A DNA stretch of 64,000 bases from Leifsonia tongyongensis (GCF_010686705.1 NZ_JAAGWY010000004.1:186001-250000); one strand, 5' to 3'. Shown: positions 50,838 to 59,689, numbered from the stretch's first letter. Numbers and translations are program-made. The notes: generated by a model not told the origin, from the letters alone.

Positions 50838-51617
50838 ATGCCCGTCATCGATGCGTTTCCACCAGGCACCCCGGTGTGGGTCGACCTGCAGAGTTCCGAT
50901 CCTGCCGGGGCCGCGGCGTTCTACCGCGACCTGTTCGGCTGGGAGGTCGCGCCCGCGACCGACGAGATGGGCGGCTACGCGGTCGCGACCCTCAGTGGTA
51001 CGCCGGTGACCGCGATCGGACCACTGCCGCCGATGGTCGCGGACGCGGGCGGCCGCTCGACCTGGACGACCTATTTCGTCGTCGACGACATCGAGCGCGC
51101 CGCGTCGGCGGCGACCGATCACGGCGGCCAGGTGCTCGTGCCGCCCGGCGAGCTCGCCCGCGGGGTGTTTCTCGCGATCGTGGCCGACCCGACCGGAGCC
51201 GTCTTCGGCCTCTGGCAGCAGGAAAAAGGATCGCCCTGGCTCCGCAACGAACCCGGTGCGGTCGACTGGCTCGAACTCGTCGCCGACGGGTATGAGAACT
51301 CGCTCGGGTTCTACGAGAACGTGCTCACCGTCGGCGTCAGCCAGACGGCCATGAACGAGGGCGTGTACACCCTGTTCGACGTCGGCGACGCGAACGTGGC
51401 GGGGGCGTCGTCACCGTGGGCGCCCGACACTCCGAGCCACTGGCTCGTCTACTTCCAGGTCGCGGACCTCGACGCAGCCATCGCACGCCTCGTCGGGCTG
51501 GGCGGGGCGACCCTCTCGCTGCCGCTGGCGGCGACAGGGGTCGGCCGCTGGGCCGTCGTCGTCGATCCCTTCGGCGGCGCGTTCGCGCTGCTCGAACCGG
51601 AGCGCGAGGCGGCCTGA
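50838..51617 (+). CDS. Tandem VOC (glyoxalase-fold) protein
   Basis: A 259-residue protein of two VOC domains (about 8-125 and 140-255). The first opens WVDLQSSDPAGAAAFYRDLF, the second WLELVADGYENSLGFYENVL, both with the classic strand-helix pattern. Such proteins may be lyases, isomerases, dioxygenases or resistance binders; the function is not assignable. The start is supported by the TAAGGT box. The last base of its stop is the first of the next start (TGATG), so the two are coupled. Confidence 0.87.
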   Translation: MPVIDAFPPGTPVWVDLQSSDPAGAAAFYRDLFGWEVAPATDEMGGYAVATLSGTPVTAIGPLPPMVADAGGRSTWTTYFVVDDIERAASAATDHGGQVLVPPGELARGVFLAIVADPTGAVFGLWQQEKGSPWLRNEPGAVDWLELVADGYENSLGFYENVLTVGVSQTAMNEGVYTLFDVGDANVAGASSPWAPDTPSHWLVYFQVADLDAAIARLVGLGGATLSLPLAATGVGRWAVVVDPFGGAFALLEPEREAA

Positions 51618-52444
51618 TGGCGATACGCCGTCCGCGTCAGCACGACGATACGCAACCCTTGACCAGCGATTCGGAGATGACCGGGCTGCCCGAACTCCCT
51701 GACGACGACGACACGGTCGTTCTCGACGGCGACACCGTTGTTCTCGACGGCGACACCGTTGTTCTCGGCACGGTCGTCTTCGAACAGGATGCGGTCGACA
51801 CCGCCGTCGACTTCGCGACCGTCGAGGCCGACCGCGCGGATGCCGACGAGACGGCCGTGCTCGACGAAGCGTTTCTCGAGACGGCGGATGCGCGCCCCTG
51901 GGAGTTCTCACCCGCGCAGCTGGTCAACGACCCGCTGCTTGCCGCAGACGACGAGATCGTGGCCGACCTGGGACGAAAGCTCCGCTGGGCGGCGTTCCTG
52001 TACGGTCTGGTCGGCATTGCGCTCGCCTGGACGGTCGCAGCACAGCTGACGATCGGTCTCGGACCGGGCCTCGGTGCGTACGCCTGGGCGGCCGGCGCGA
52101 CCATCATCATCATCGCCGTCGGCATCTGGTATTTCGCACACGTGGCCGACGCCTACCGCGACGCCGGCGCGTACCGGGCATCGCGCTCGGCCTACACGCT
52201 GCGGCGGCTCGACCGCGAGCGCGTCATTCTGCTCACGGAGGAGCTCGGCCGCTGGATCGCGGTCGCGCTCGTCGGGTTCCTCCTCATTGTGGGCGTCGTG
52301 ACCGGGCTGCTGTTCCTGGCCGACCCGAACGCTGGTAAGCGCCTCGTCCCCCTCGCCACCGTGCCCGTCGTCGCCGTCTACGTCTTCGGCTTCATCGCCC
52401 TCACGTACCGCCTTGTGGACAGGGCTCGCGACGCCGCGATCTGA
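51617..52444 (+). CDS. Membrane protein with acidic repeat-bearing N-terminus
   Basis: A 275-residue protein. Residues 1-110 are acidic and soluble, with two perfect D-G-D-T-V-V-L units. Four helices follow (about 138-158, 162-182, 217-240, 248-265). Between them lies AHVADAYRDAGAYRASRSAY. No family was recognised. It is translationally coupled to the VOC gene. The 21-bp repeat suggests that the acidic tail can change length. Function unknown. Confidence 0.8.
   Translation: MAIRRPRQHDDTQPLTSDSEMTGLPELPDDDDTVVLDGDTVVLDGDTVVLGTVVFEQDAVDTAVDFATVEADRADADETAVLDEAFLETADARPWEFSPAQLVNDPLLAADDEIVADLGRKLRWAAFLYGLVGIALAWTVAAQLTIGLGPGLGAYAWAAGATIIIIAVGIWYFAHVADAYRDAGAYRASRSAYTLRRLDRERVILLTEELGRWIAVALVGFLLIVGVVTGLLFLADPNAGKRLVPLATVPVVAVYVFGFIALTYRLVDRARDAAI
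51721..51762 (+). repeat. 21-bp tandem repeat in the membrane-protein gene
   Basis: Two perfect 21-bp units (51721 and 51742), preceded by a diverged copy from about 51700, encode the D-G-D-T-V-V-L repeats. Confidence 0.88.
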
Positions 52445-52479
52445 CCTGGTCGCGGTCCAGGGACGCTGTCGGGGTCTGG

Positions 52480-52575
52480 TAAACTGACTCGGTTGCCGTC
52501 TGAACGGCCGCGGAGAAAGAGAGCCCAGGCATCCTGCCCCGGGCACCGCGCAACGAGAGAAAGGGGATCCCATCT
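52480..52575 (+). promoter_or_regulatory. rpsO promoter box and structured leader
   Basis: TAAACT at 52480-52485 is a likely -10 box. About 85 bp of leader follow, with a hairpin (GCCGT at 52495 pairing ACGGC at 52504) and AGAAAGGGGAT as ribosome site. S15 regulates its own mRNA through leader structures in several bacteria; that this leader does so is inference. Confidence 0.45.
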
Positions 52576-52845
52576 ATGGCACTTGAAGCCGATGTCAAGA
52601 AGGCGATCATCGAAGAGTACGCGACCCACCCCGGTGACACCGGATCCCCCGAGGTTCAGGTTGCGATCCTGACCAAGCGGATCAAGGACCTCACCGAGCA
52701 CCTCAAGGAGCACAAGCACGACCACCACTCGCGTCGTGGCCTGCTTCTCCTGGTCGGCCAGCGTCGCCGCCTGCTGGGCTACCTCGCAGACATCGACATC
52801 AACCGTTACCGCTCGCTGATCGAGCGTCTCGGCCTCCGTCGATAA
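52576..52845 (+). CDS. rpsO: 30S ribosomal protein S15
   Basis: An 89-residue ribosomal protein that binds the central domain of 16S rRNA and nucleates the platform. [41 protein letters not shown] and the C-terminal [12 protein letters not shown] are diagnostic. Length matches the family exactly. Strong ribosome site AGAAAGGGGAT. Followed by a perfect intrinsic terminator. pnp, usually next to rpsO, is 6.8 kb downstream here. Confidence 0.98.
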   Translation: MALEADVKKAIIEEYATHPGDTGSPEVQVAILTKRIKDLTEHLKEHKHDHHSRRGLLLLVGQRRRLLGYLADIDINRYRSLIERLGLRR

Positions 52846-52897
52846 CCTCTGCAGGAGTCGGCGCGGCAGCTCATCGTTGACCACGCGAACTTCTTGC

Positions 52898-52931
52898 GAA
52901 CGGGCCGTCACCTTCGGGTGACGGCCCGTTC
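52898..52931 (+). terminator. rpsO intrinsic terminator
   Basis: A perfect 15-bp stem closes on a C(TTCG)G tetraloop, one of the most stable RNA loops. The downstream tract is only moderately T-rich. Confidence 0.85.
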
Positions 52932-52974
52932 GTCGTCTGCCGCGTCAGACTTCTCCGCTGCCGGTTGCGGTGGC

Positions 52975-53376
52975 CTACTCGACGTGGGAAGGGTCCATCC
53001 AGAGCGCTTCCCACATGTTCCCGTCCGGGTCCTGGAAGCTCCGGGTGTACATGAATCCGAGGTCCTGCGGGTCGTTGGTCTGGATGCCGCCGGCCAAGAT
53101 CGCCTTGTCGGCGATCGCATCCACATCCGCTTTGCTGTCACGCGAGAGCGCCGTGATCGCGGCAACGCTTGTCGACGTGTCCGCGATGTCCTTCGAGGTG
53201 AAGGTCGAGAAGTACGGTTTCGTCACGATCATGGCGTAGATGGTGTCGCTGATGACGACGCAGGCCCCCTTCTCATCGCTGAACTGCGGGTTGATGTCGA
53301 AACCGAGTGCGGAGTAGAACGCCTTCGACCGCTCGAGTTCCGAGACGGGGAGGTTCACGAAGATCATGGTCGGCAT
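52975..53376 (-). CDS. VOC (glyoxalase-fold) protein
   Basis: A 133-residue single VOC domain. MIFVNLPVSELERSKAFYSAL opens the first motif; DPQDLGFMYTRSFQDPDGNMWE ends the second, with a metal-ligand-type Glu near the C-terminus. The family includes PhnB-like proteins; the substrate is unknown. It lies 3 bp downstream of the ltrA-like gene on the same strand and is presumably co-transcribed. AGAGAG serves as ribosome site. Confidence 0.87.
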   Translation of the reverse strand: MPTMIFVNLPVSELERSKAFYSALGFDINPQFSDEKGACVVISDTIYAMIVTKPYFSTFTSKDIADTSTSVAAITALSRDSKADVDAIADKAILAGGIQTNDPQDLGFMYTRSFQDPDGNMWEALWMDPSHVE

Positions 53377-53379
53377 GGT

Positions 53380-54609
53380 TCAGCTCTCTTCCGGTGTCTG
53401 TTCACGTGACGCGATGCGTGCGCGATCAACGATAGTCACGCCGGTGAGGGCGGCCGCAACCAGTGCGACACCGAGCACGGCGCCTTCGAGCCCGATCACC
53501 GGGGACGCCAGGGGGAGCAGGAGCACGAGCGCCGCCGAAACGGCGATGGACAGCGGGCGGATGACCGGCTCGTCCACCACAGGCGCGTGCAGCGCCCAGA
53601 GCATCACGAGGTAGACGGCGACGGGGATGGCGATCGCATACTCGACCACGACATCCGCCGTGCCGACCTGACCCGCGCCTCGCTCGACCGCGACCTCGAG
53701 GCCCGCGCCGAGAGCGGCAAGCGAAGCGAACACGAAGTAGTGGCCGTAGCCCCAGAAGTACGAGAAGCGCCGATGCGCCTCGAGCGCATCACCCGCCGGC
53801 TCCAGGAAGTACAGCCACCACAGCGCGAACAGGAGGACGAGACCGGATGCGGCGATCGTCACGAGCGGAAGCGTCAGGCCGCTGTGGTCGAGGCCCTGCT
53901 GGACTCCGATCGCCGACGCTGCGACCGACTCGCCGAGCACGATGATGGTGAACAGCCCGTAGCGTTCGGCGATGTGGTGCGGGTGCCAGGTCGTCGTCCC
54001 CGTGCGTTCCGCCCAGAGCGGCACCGACAGGTCGGCCGCAGCAAGAACAAGGAAGCTCCAGACCTCCGTCCCCGGGGGGAGGGCGAGTCGTGACAACCAG
54101 CCGACCTGTACCACCGAGATGCCGATCGCATAGCGCAGGGCTGTCGTTCGGCGCGCCGGATGTTCGATGGCGGCACGCACCCACTGGCTCACCAGCCCGA
54201 CGCGCATGATCAGGTACCCGATGGTGATGGCCGTGAAGTTCCCGCCGGCGAAGGCGGTCGGTACTCCCGCGGCGAGTACCAGCACGCCTCCCATCTGGAT
54301 GAGTGTCAGCAGGCGATACGGAACGTCGTCGGTGTCGTAGGCCGAGGCGAACCAGGTGAAGTTCATCCACGCCCACCAGATGGCGAAGAACACCATGCAG
54401 TACGGGCCGATTCCGCTGGCGGCGTCGCCTCCGGCGATGCGGTGGGCGAGCTGGGAGGCGACCTGGGCGATGGCGACGACGAAAGTGAGGTCGAACAGGA
54501 GCTCGAGGGGGCTCGACACGCGGTGGAGCTCGTCGGTGGACCGGCCGGTCATGCGCGAGCGGATGCCCGGGAAGCGCGGGCCGCGCGCGGAGCCGCTGGG
54601 CGTCGTCAT
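53380..54609 (-). CDS. Low-temperature-requirement A-like membrane protein
   Basis: A 409-residue membrane protein with about twelve helices. SPLELLFDLTFVVAIAQVAS near the N-terminus and FFAIWWAWMNFTWFASAYDTDD are LtrA hallmarks; ERYGLFTIIVLGESVAASAI follows. The biochemical role of LtrA is not established, though the gene was named in Listeria for growth in the cold. The start ATG at 54609 follows TAGTCT by six bases. Confidence 0.9.
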   Translation of the reverse strand: MTTPSGSARGPRFPGIRSRMTGRSTDELHRVSSPLELLFDLTFVVAIAQVASQLAHRIAGGDAASGIGPYCMVFFAIWWAWMNFTWFASAYDTDDVPYRLLTLIQMGGVLVLAAGVPTAFAGGNFTAITIGYLIMRVGLVSQWVRAAIEHPARRTTALRYAIGISVVQVGWLSRLALPPGTEVWSFLVLAAADLSVPLWAERTGTTTWHPHHIAERYGLFTIIVLGESVAASAIGVQQGLDHSGLTLPLVTIAASGLVLLFALWWLYFLEPAGDALEAHRRFSYFWGYGHYFVFASLAALGAGLEVAVERGAGQVGTADVVVEYAIAIPVAVYLVMLWALHAPVVDEPVIRPLSIAVSAALVLLLPLASPVIGLEGAVLGVALVAAALTGVTIVDRARIASREQTPEES

Positions 54610-54615
54610 GCAGAC

Positions 54616-54621
54616 AGACTA
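54616..54621 (-). promoter_or_regulatory. Leaderless-type -10 box for the LtrA-like gene
   Basis: TAGTCT on the minus strand ends six bases before the ATG at 54609. Confidence 0.55.
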
Positions 54622-54720
54622 GGGCCTTCGACTCCTTCACAATGAGGGGGTCGGACGAGTTGTCCACAGTTTAAGTGCAGGTCAGGGGCCGTTATCGGTG
54701 GTCCATGCTTGGATGGACAC

Positions 54721-56127
54721 ATGTCAGATCACCGGCCGCACGTGCCCACGGCGGACGTACGCCACGGGGATCCTTACGGCGCGCGCTCGCGTGAGGTGGG
54801 CGACGCGATCAGCGAGTTGCTGGGCGATCTGACGGGTGATCCGAGCTTGCTCAGCGAGGCAGAGCTGCGACGGCGGCTCAGGATCGCTGCCGAACTCGGG
54901 CGGCGGATCGACGCGGTGAAAGCGACGCTGGCGGCGGAAGCGGCGGCGCGGTCACGCCGGATCGACGGACACGGAGGGTGGGCGGCGCGCGAAGGGCATC
55001 GCAATGCGGAGTCGCTGGTTCGCGAGATCTGCGGTTCGAATTATCGCGAAGCGGCCACGCTCGTCCGTGTGGGCGAATTGATGGCCACGCCCGCCGGTCT
55101 CGGATCGGTGGCCGACGGTGTGCGCGACGGTCGCATCCATGTCGACGCGGCCGATGGAATCGTCCGGGCGCTCGCCCCGGTAGAGGCGCAGGCAGACATG
55201 GCGGCGTTCAGATCGGCTGCCGAGACACTCGCCCGCGAGTCCGAATCGTCGCACGCCGACGCCGTGACACGGATGGCGAAATCCGTGCGCGACACGCTCG
55301 ACCGCGGAGGCGTCGCCGAACGTGAGCAGCAGTTGCGCGACAAGCGCTTCCTGACCATCGGTCCGGAGATCGACGGGATGCGCCGCCTGTCGGGCCTACT
55401 CGATCCCGAGTCGGCCGCAGTCGTCGTCTCGGCGGTCGATGCGGTGACAGCTCCGCGCCGCGGCGGCCCGAGGTTCGTCGACCCGCTACAGCAGGACCGG
55501 GCTCGCGCCATCGTCGACGATGAGCGCTCGCACGGCCAGCTCGCGCTCGATTCGGTCGTGGAGATGATCCGGATCGCCGGTGAGGCGGACCCGGGCCGAG
55601 TCTTCGGCACCACGCGGCCGGCCGTGCGGGTCACGATCGCCCTGGAAGATCTGCGGGCCGAGGCGTCCGGTGCAGACGACGGTGCTGCACACGTCGAGTC
55701 ATCGGCTGAGCCGCTGAGTGCGGCGACAGCTCGTCGGTATCTCTGCGACGCGGGCGTCCTGCCGATCGTCTTCGGAGGCAGGAGCGAAATTCTCGACGTC
55801 GGCCGGACCGAGCGCTGCTTCACGCGACCGCAACGAGTGGCCCTTGCAGCCCGGGACGGCGGATGCCGCTGGCCGGGCTGCGATCGACCGCCGTCATGGA
55901 CCGAGACGCACCACATCGACCCGTGGTCATCCGGAGGTCGCACAGACCTGGCTGACGGAATTCTGCTGTGTCGACATCACCACATGTTGCTGCACAACAA
56001 CGGGTGGTCCGTGGTGCGGAGTCGCGGCCCAGGTGAGTTCGACCTGCTCCCGCCGCCCGACGTCGACCCCCTGAGGCGAGTCCGGCCGATGCCGAGCCGC
56101 AGACGCCACAACAGCGGCACGAGCTGA
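54721..56127 (+). CDS. DUF222/13E12-repeat HNH endonuclease protein
   Basis: A 468-residue relative of the protein at 22585. DUF222 fills residues 20-300, and the C-terminal HNH motif is CRWPGCDRPPSWTETHHIDP followed by ADGILLCRHHHMLLHNNGW. The two copies share architecture but little linker sequence. The ATG at 54721 is preferred over the upstream TTG. TTGGAT lies six bases before the ATG. The last base of its stop is the first of the vanZ-like start. Confidence 0.92.
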   Translation: MSDHRPHVPTADVRHGDPYGARSREVGDAISELLGDLTGDPSLLSEAELRRRLRIAAELGRRIDAVKATLAAEAAARSRRIDGHGGWAAREGHRNAESLVREICGSNYREAATLVRVGELMATPAGLGSVADGVRDGRIHVDAADGIVRALAPVEAQADMAAFRSAAETLARESESSHADAVTRMAKSVRDTLDRGGVAEREQQLRDKRFLTIGPEIDGMRRLSGLLDPESAAVVVSAVDAVTAPRRGGPRFVDPLQQDRARAIVDDERSHGQLALDSVVEMIRIAGEADPGRVFGTTRPAVRVTIALEDLRAEASGADDGAAHVESSAEPLSAATARRYLCDAGVLPIVFGGRSEILDVGRTERCFTRPQRVALAARDGGCRWPGCDRPPSWTETHHIDPWSSGGRTDLADGILLCRHHHMLLHNNGWSVVRSRGPGEFDLLPPPDVDPLRRVRPMPSRRRHNSGTS

Positions 56128-56603
56128 TGGAGGCCCGCTACGATTCACGGGTGCCGGCACGCTCTTCGATCCTTCATGGCGTCCTCGTCGCACTGACCGT
56201 CGGCTACATCGCGTTCGTCGGCTGGGTGACGCTCACGCCGCAGCCCGCCGCCCCCGACCCGAACAGCTTCGTGCAGCAGCTCATCCGGCTCATCCTGGGC
56301 AGCGCCGCTTTCCACTGGCTCGGCTACGCGGGCCTCGAGTTCACGGCGAACATCGGGATGTTCATCCCTGTCGGTGTGCTGCTGGCGCTGCTGCTGCCGC
56401 CGAGACGCTTGTGGGTGGCTGTGCTGATCGGGTTCGCCATGACCGTGACGATCGAGACGGCCCAGTTGTTCATCCCGGGGCGCTTCAGCGACATCCGGGA
56501 CATCATCGCGAACACGGCTGGTGCGGCACTGGGCGTCGCGATGGTGAGCCTCGTCCGGGCGGCGAGCGCGCCCCGGAGTGCGGTCGGCGAACCCCGGGAA
56601 TAG
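56127..56603 (+). CDS. VanZ-like membrane protein
   Basis: A 158-residue protein with four membrane helices (about 15-34, 65-88, 94-110, 125-145). The conserved core is AANIGMFIPVGVLLA-like (ANIGMFIPVGVLLALLL), followed by IGFAMTVTIETAQLFIPGRFSDIRDIIAN TAG with the family's Glu and Asp-Asp residues. VanZ-like proteins affect teicoplanin resistance in enterococci, but most are of unknown role. It is coupled to the HNH gene by TGATG. Confidence 0.87.
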   Translation: MEARYDSRVPARSSILHGVLVALTVGYIAFVGWVTLTPQPAAPDPNSFVQQLIRLILGSAAFHWLGYAGLEFTANIGMFIPVGVLLALLLPPRRLWVAVLIGFAMTVTIETAQLFIPGRFSDIRDIIANTAGAALGVAMVSLVRAASAPRSAVGEPRE

Positions 56604-56667
56604 ATACCGACGCTCGATGGTTTGGTCGGATATCCATGCAAACGCATTGAAATTGGAGTAGCCAGAA

Positions 56668-57810
56668 ATGCAGTTCGGAATCTTCACCGTCGGCGACGTC
56701 ACCACGGACCCGACCACCGGCCAGACGCCCACGGAACATGAGCGCATCAAGGCCATGCTGACCATCGCCCAGAAGGCGGAAGAGGTCGGCCTCGACGTGT
56801 TCGCCCAGGGTGAGCACCACAACCCGCCGTTCGTGCCGTCCAGCCCGACGACCATGCTCGGCTATATCGCTGCGAAGACCGACCGGATCATCCTGTCGAC
56901 CTCCACCACCCTCATCACCACCAACGACCCGGTCAAGATCGCTGAAGACTTCGCAATGCTCCAGCACGTGGCCGACGGCCGAGTGGACGTGATGATGGGC
57001 CGCGGCAACACCGGCCCGGTCTATCCGTGGTTCGGCAAAGACATCCGCCAGGGCATCGAACTGGCGCTGGAGAACTACAACCTCGTGCACCGACTGTGGC
57101 GTGAGGACTTCGTGGACTGGGAAGGCCAGTTCCGCACCCCGCTGCAGGGCTTCCAGTCGACGCCCCGCCCGCTCGACGGCGTTCCTCCGTTCGTGTGGCA
57201 CGGGAGCATCCGGAGCCCGGAGATCGCCGAGCAGGCCGCCTTCTACGGCGACGGCTTCTTCGCCAACAACATCTTCTGGCCGAAGGAGCACTACATGCGC
57301 CTCATCCAGCTGTACCGCCAGCGCTTCGAGCACTACGGCCACGGCACGGCAGACCAGGCGATCGTCGGGCTCGGCGGCCAGGTGTTCATGCGCAAGAACT
57401 CGCAGGATGCGGTCCGCGAATTCCGGCCGTACTTCGACAACGCGCCCGTCTACGGGCACGGACCGTCGCTGGAGGAGTTCACCGAGCAGACACCACTCAC
57501 CGTCGGCAGCCCCCAGGAGGTCATCGACCGTACACTCACCTTCCGCGACTACTTCGGCGACTACCAGCGCCAGCTGTTCCTGATGGACCACGCCGGCCTG
57601 CCGCTGAAGACGGTGCTCGAGCAGCTCGACATCCTCGGCGAGGAAGTCGTGCCCGTGCTTCGCAAGGAGTTCGACGCCCTTCGCCCTGCGAACGTGCCCG
57701 ACGGCCCCACGCACGAGGCACTCGTCGCGGCACGCGACGCGGCCGAACTCGCCGAGGACCTGGCCGACGCATCCGCTGCGGTGCCCGAGAGCGCGGAGGT
57801 CCAGCGATGA
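56668..57810 (+). CDS. FMN-dependent luciferase-like monooxygenase
   Basis: A 380-residue LLM-class flavin monooxygenase of the group I know as CE1758-like. MQFGIFTVGDVTTDPTTGQT opens the TIM barrel; EEVGLDVFAQGEHHNPPFVP is the typical acidic/His loop; GRVDVMMGRGNTGPVYPWFG binds the flavin phosphate. It needs reduced FMN, which the next gene would supply; the two overlap as ATGA. Oxidation of an organic substrate by molecular oxygen is the expected chemistry. The ribosome site is AATTGGAG. Confidence 0.93.
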   Translation: MQFGIFTVGDVTTDPTTGQTPTEHERIKAMLTIAQKAEEVGLDVFAQGEHHNPPFVPSSPTTMLGYIAAKTDRIILSTSTTLITTNDPVKIAEDFAMLQHVADGRVDVMMGRGNTGPVYPWFGKDIRQGIELALENYNLVHRLWREDFVDWEGQFRTPLQGFQSTPRPLDGVPPFVWHGSIRSPEIAEQAAFYGDGFFANNIFWPKEHYMRLIQLYRQRFEHYGHGTADQAIVGLGGQVFMRKNSQDAVREFRPYFDNAPVYGHGPSLEEFTEQTPLTVGSPQEVIDRTLTFRDYFGDYQRQLFLMDHAGLPLKTVLEQLDILGEEVVPVLRKEFDALRPANVPDGPTHEALVAARDAAELAEDLADASAAVPESAEVQR

Positions 57811-58436
57811 CCGAACGCACGATCGCGGTGATCTCGGCGGGCCTCAGCCAGCCGTCATCCACCCGGCTGCTGGCCGACCGGCTCGCGGACGCCACCGTGA
57901 GCAGGTTGGCCGAGCAGGGCATCCAGGCGAAGGTCGAGGTCGTGGAACTCCGTGACATCGCGAAGGACGTGACCAACAACCTGCTGGCCGGCTTCCCCAG
58001 CCCGACGCTCGCCGACGTGATCGAGAAGGTCACGACGGCCGACGGGATGATCGCGGTGACTCCGATCTTCACCACCAGCTACAGCGGGCTGTTCAAGTCG
58101 TTCTTCGACGTGCTCGACCCGTCTGCGCTCGAAGGCATGCCCGTCGTGCTCGGGGCCACCGGCGGGACCGAGCGCCACTCGCTCGCCCTCGAATACGCGA
58201 TGCGCCCGATGTTCACCTACCTGCACACGAACGTTGTCCCGACGTCGGTCTACGCGGCGTCAGCGGACTGGGGCAGCGGTGCCGACGCCGTGAAGGCGCT
58301 TCCGGACCGCGTCGAGCGTGCCGCAGGCGAGTTCGCGGCTCTCGTCGCGGCATCCGACCGCTCCAGCCTGGTGAAGGATCCCTTCGACCTCGAAGGCGAC
58401 TTCAGGTCGATGATCGGCGGCTTCCAGGCCGAGTAG
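57807..58436 (+). CDS. NADPH-dependent FMN reductase (CE1759-like)
   Basis: A 209-residue flavodoxin-fold reductase. AVISAGLSQPSSTRLLADRL binds FMN phosphate, TPIFTTSYSGLFKSFFDVLD the isoalloxazine side, and VVLGATGGTERHSLALEYAM follows. It supplies FMNH2 to the monooxygenase encoded just before it. The start lies inside the ATGA overlap. A strong terminator follows, closing the two-gene operon. Confidence 0.93.
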   Translation: MTERTIAVISAGLSQPSSTRLLADRLADATVSRLAEQGIQAKVEVVELRDIAKDVTNNLLAGFPSPTLADVIEKVTTADGMIAVTPIFTTSYSGLFKSFFDVLDPSALEGMPVVLGATGGTERHSLALEYAMRPMFTYLHTNVVPTSVYAASADWGSGADAVKALPDRVERAAGEFAALVAASDRSSLVKDPFDLEGDFRSMIGGFQAE

Positions 58437-58457
58437 ACGCCACCAAAGGTGCCAGTA

Positions 58458-58486
58458 AAGGGGTTCAAGCGACGCTTGAACCCCTT
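58458..58486 (+). terminator. Terminator of the LLM/FMN reductase operon
   Basis: A perfect 13-bp stem (AAGGGGTTCAAGC) around a three-base loop; outer CGCCAC/GTGGCG arms at 58438 and 58487 can extend it. Confidence 0.82.
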
Positions 58487-58515
58487 GTGGCGCCTTTCGC
58501 CGTTGCCGCGACGAG

Positions 58516-58521
58516 TAGATT
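58516..58521 (+). promoter_or_regulatory. Leaderless-type -10 box for the fructosamine-kinase-like gene
   Basis: TAGATT ends six bases before the ATG at 58528. Confidence 0.55.
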
Positions 58522-58527
58522 CGGCGG

Positions 58528-59322
58528 ATGGCGGTCCCGACGTTCGTGAAACGGCGACCGGATGCGCCCGACCTGTTCTTCGAAGCGGAGGCGGCGGGGC
58601 TCCGCTGGCTGAGTGAAGCGGAGCCCGACGGCGGGGCGAGGGTCGTCGAGGTGATCGGCGTGTGGCCCGGCGTCATCGAACTGGAGCGCATCCGAGAGGC
58701 CCGGCCGACCGCCGACGCAGCTCGCGCATTCGGTGCCGGCCTTGCAATCACCCACCTTGCCGGGGCCGAGGCGTTCGGTGCCCCGCCTGAGCATTGGCGC
58801 GGCCCGCTCTACATCGGCGGGAGGCAGCTTCCGGTCGCCTCCGAGAGCTCGTGGGGACGGTTCTACGCGCGCCACCGCATCCTGCCGTACCTGCCGATCG
58901 CGGTCGAAGCGGGCAGCGTGAGCCCTGCGCAGCTGCCGGACATCGAACGTGCCACGGCGAGGATCGCATCCGGCGAGCTCGACGACGAGGATCCACCGGC
59001 ACGCATCCACGGCGACCTGTGGCACGGCAATCTTCTCTGGGACAAGAGCGGCGGCGTCCTCATCGACCCGGCAGCTCACGGCGGTCACCGCGAAACCGAT
59101 CTTGCGATGCTCGCCTTGTTCGGTTGCCCCTACTTCGACGAGATCGTCGCCGGATACGAAGCAGCCGCGTGGGATCGGGGGAGGCCGTTGCTCTGGGGCT
59201 GGCAGGACCGCATCCCGCTGCACCAGCTGCATCCGCTCGCCGTGCACGCGGCGTCATATGGCCCCTCGTACGGGCACGCTCTGCACGAAGCCGCTCTCGC
59301 GACGCTCGCGCTCGCGAGCTGA
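58528..59322 (+). CDS. Fructosamine kinase-family protein
   Basis: A 264-residue small-molecule kinase of the fructosamine 3-kinase/APH fold. FVKRRPDAPDLFFEAEAAGL opens the N-lobe, ARIHGDLWHGNLLWDKSGG carries the catalytic Asp and Asn, and VLIDPAAHGGHRETDLAML the metal-binding Asp. The family phosphorylates ketosamines and so reverses glycation; in bacteria ribulosamine-type substrates are usual. It stands alone, with its own leaderless promoter. Confidence 0.92.
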   Translation: MAVPTFVKRRPDAPDLFFEAEAAGLRWLSEAEPDGGARVVEVIGVWPGVIELERIREARPTADAARAFGAGLAITHLAGAEAFGAPPEHWRGPLYIGGRQLPVASESSWGRFYARHRILPYLPIAVEAGSVSPAQLPDIERATARIASGELDDEDPPARIHGDLWHGNLLWDKSGGVLIDPAAHGGHRETDLAMLALFGCPYFDEIVAGYEAAAWDRGRPLLWGWQDRIPLHQLHPLAVHAASYGPSYGHALHEAALATLALAS

Positions 59323-59689
59323 TCCAGCCGCCCCGCACCGGCACCTGATAGGATTCTCGCGGTTGACGTGGATATTCTCCCGTCGCCGACAACTGAAGAC
59401 AGAGCACCAACGGAGCAGGCTGGCAGGAAGCTGGTCCTCGGTGGTGGTATCCGGATGCGACCCGAACGTCACACGCAGCCGTGTATTTCTACTGATGGCC
59501 AGACGCGCGCCCACCGAGCGGTCCACGTCGAGAGACGATCGACCGGGTGGGAGGCCGCACGTACACGTAGACACGCGTGTCGATCTGCCTGTTCCCCCTG
59601 CTCCGATGTACGAGACGCCGCCCATACGGGGTCGCGCCTCGCCGCCCACACGGGGCGGTCAGTAGTACTGAACAAAGGAGAAAGACCTC
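59323..59689 (+). promoter_or_regulatory. 367-bp region upstream of pnp; probable long leader
   Basis: No gene was recognised. The region holds TAGGAT at 59349 and TTGACG at 59363 as possible promoter elements. It also has a GACACGCGTGTC palindrome (59570-59581), two copies of CGCCGCCCAYACGGGG (from 59616 and 59640), and the pnp ribosome site AAAGGAG at about 59675. Long pnp leaders are common because PNPase often controls its own mRNA; that this one does so is inference. Confidence 0.5.
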
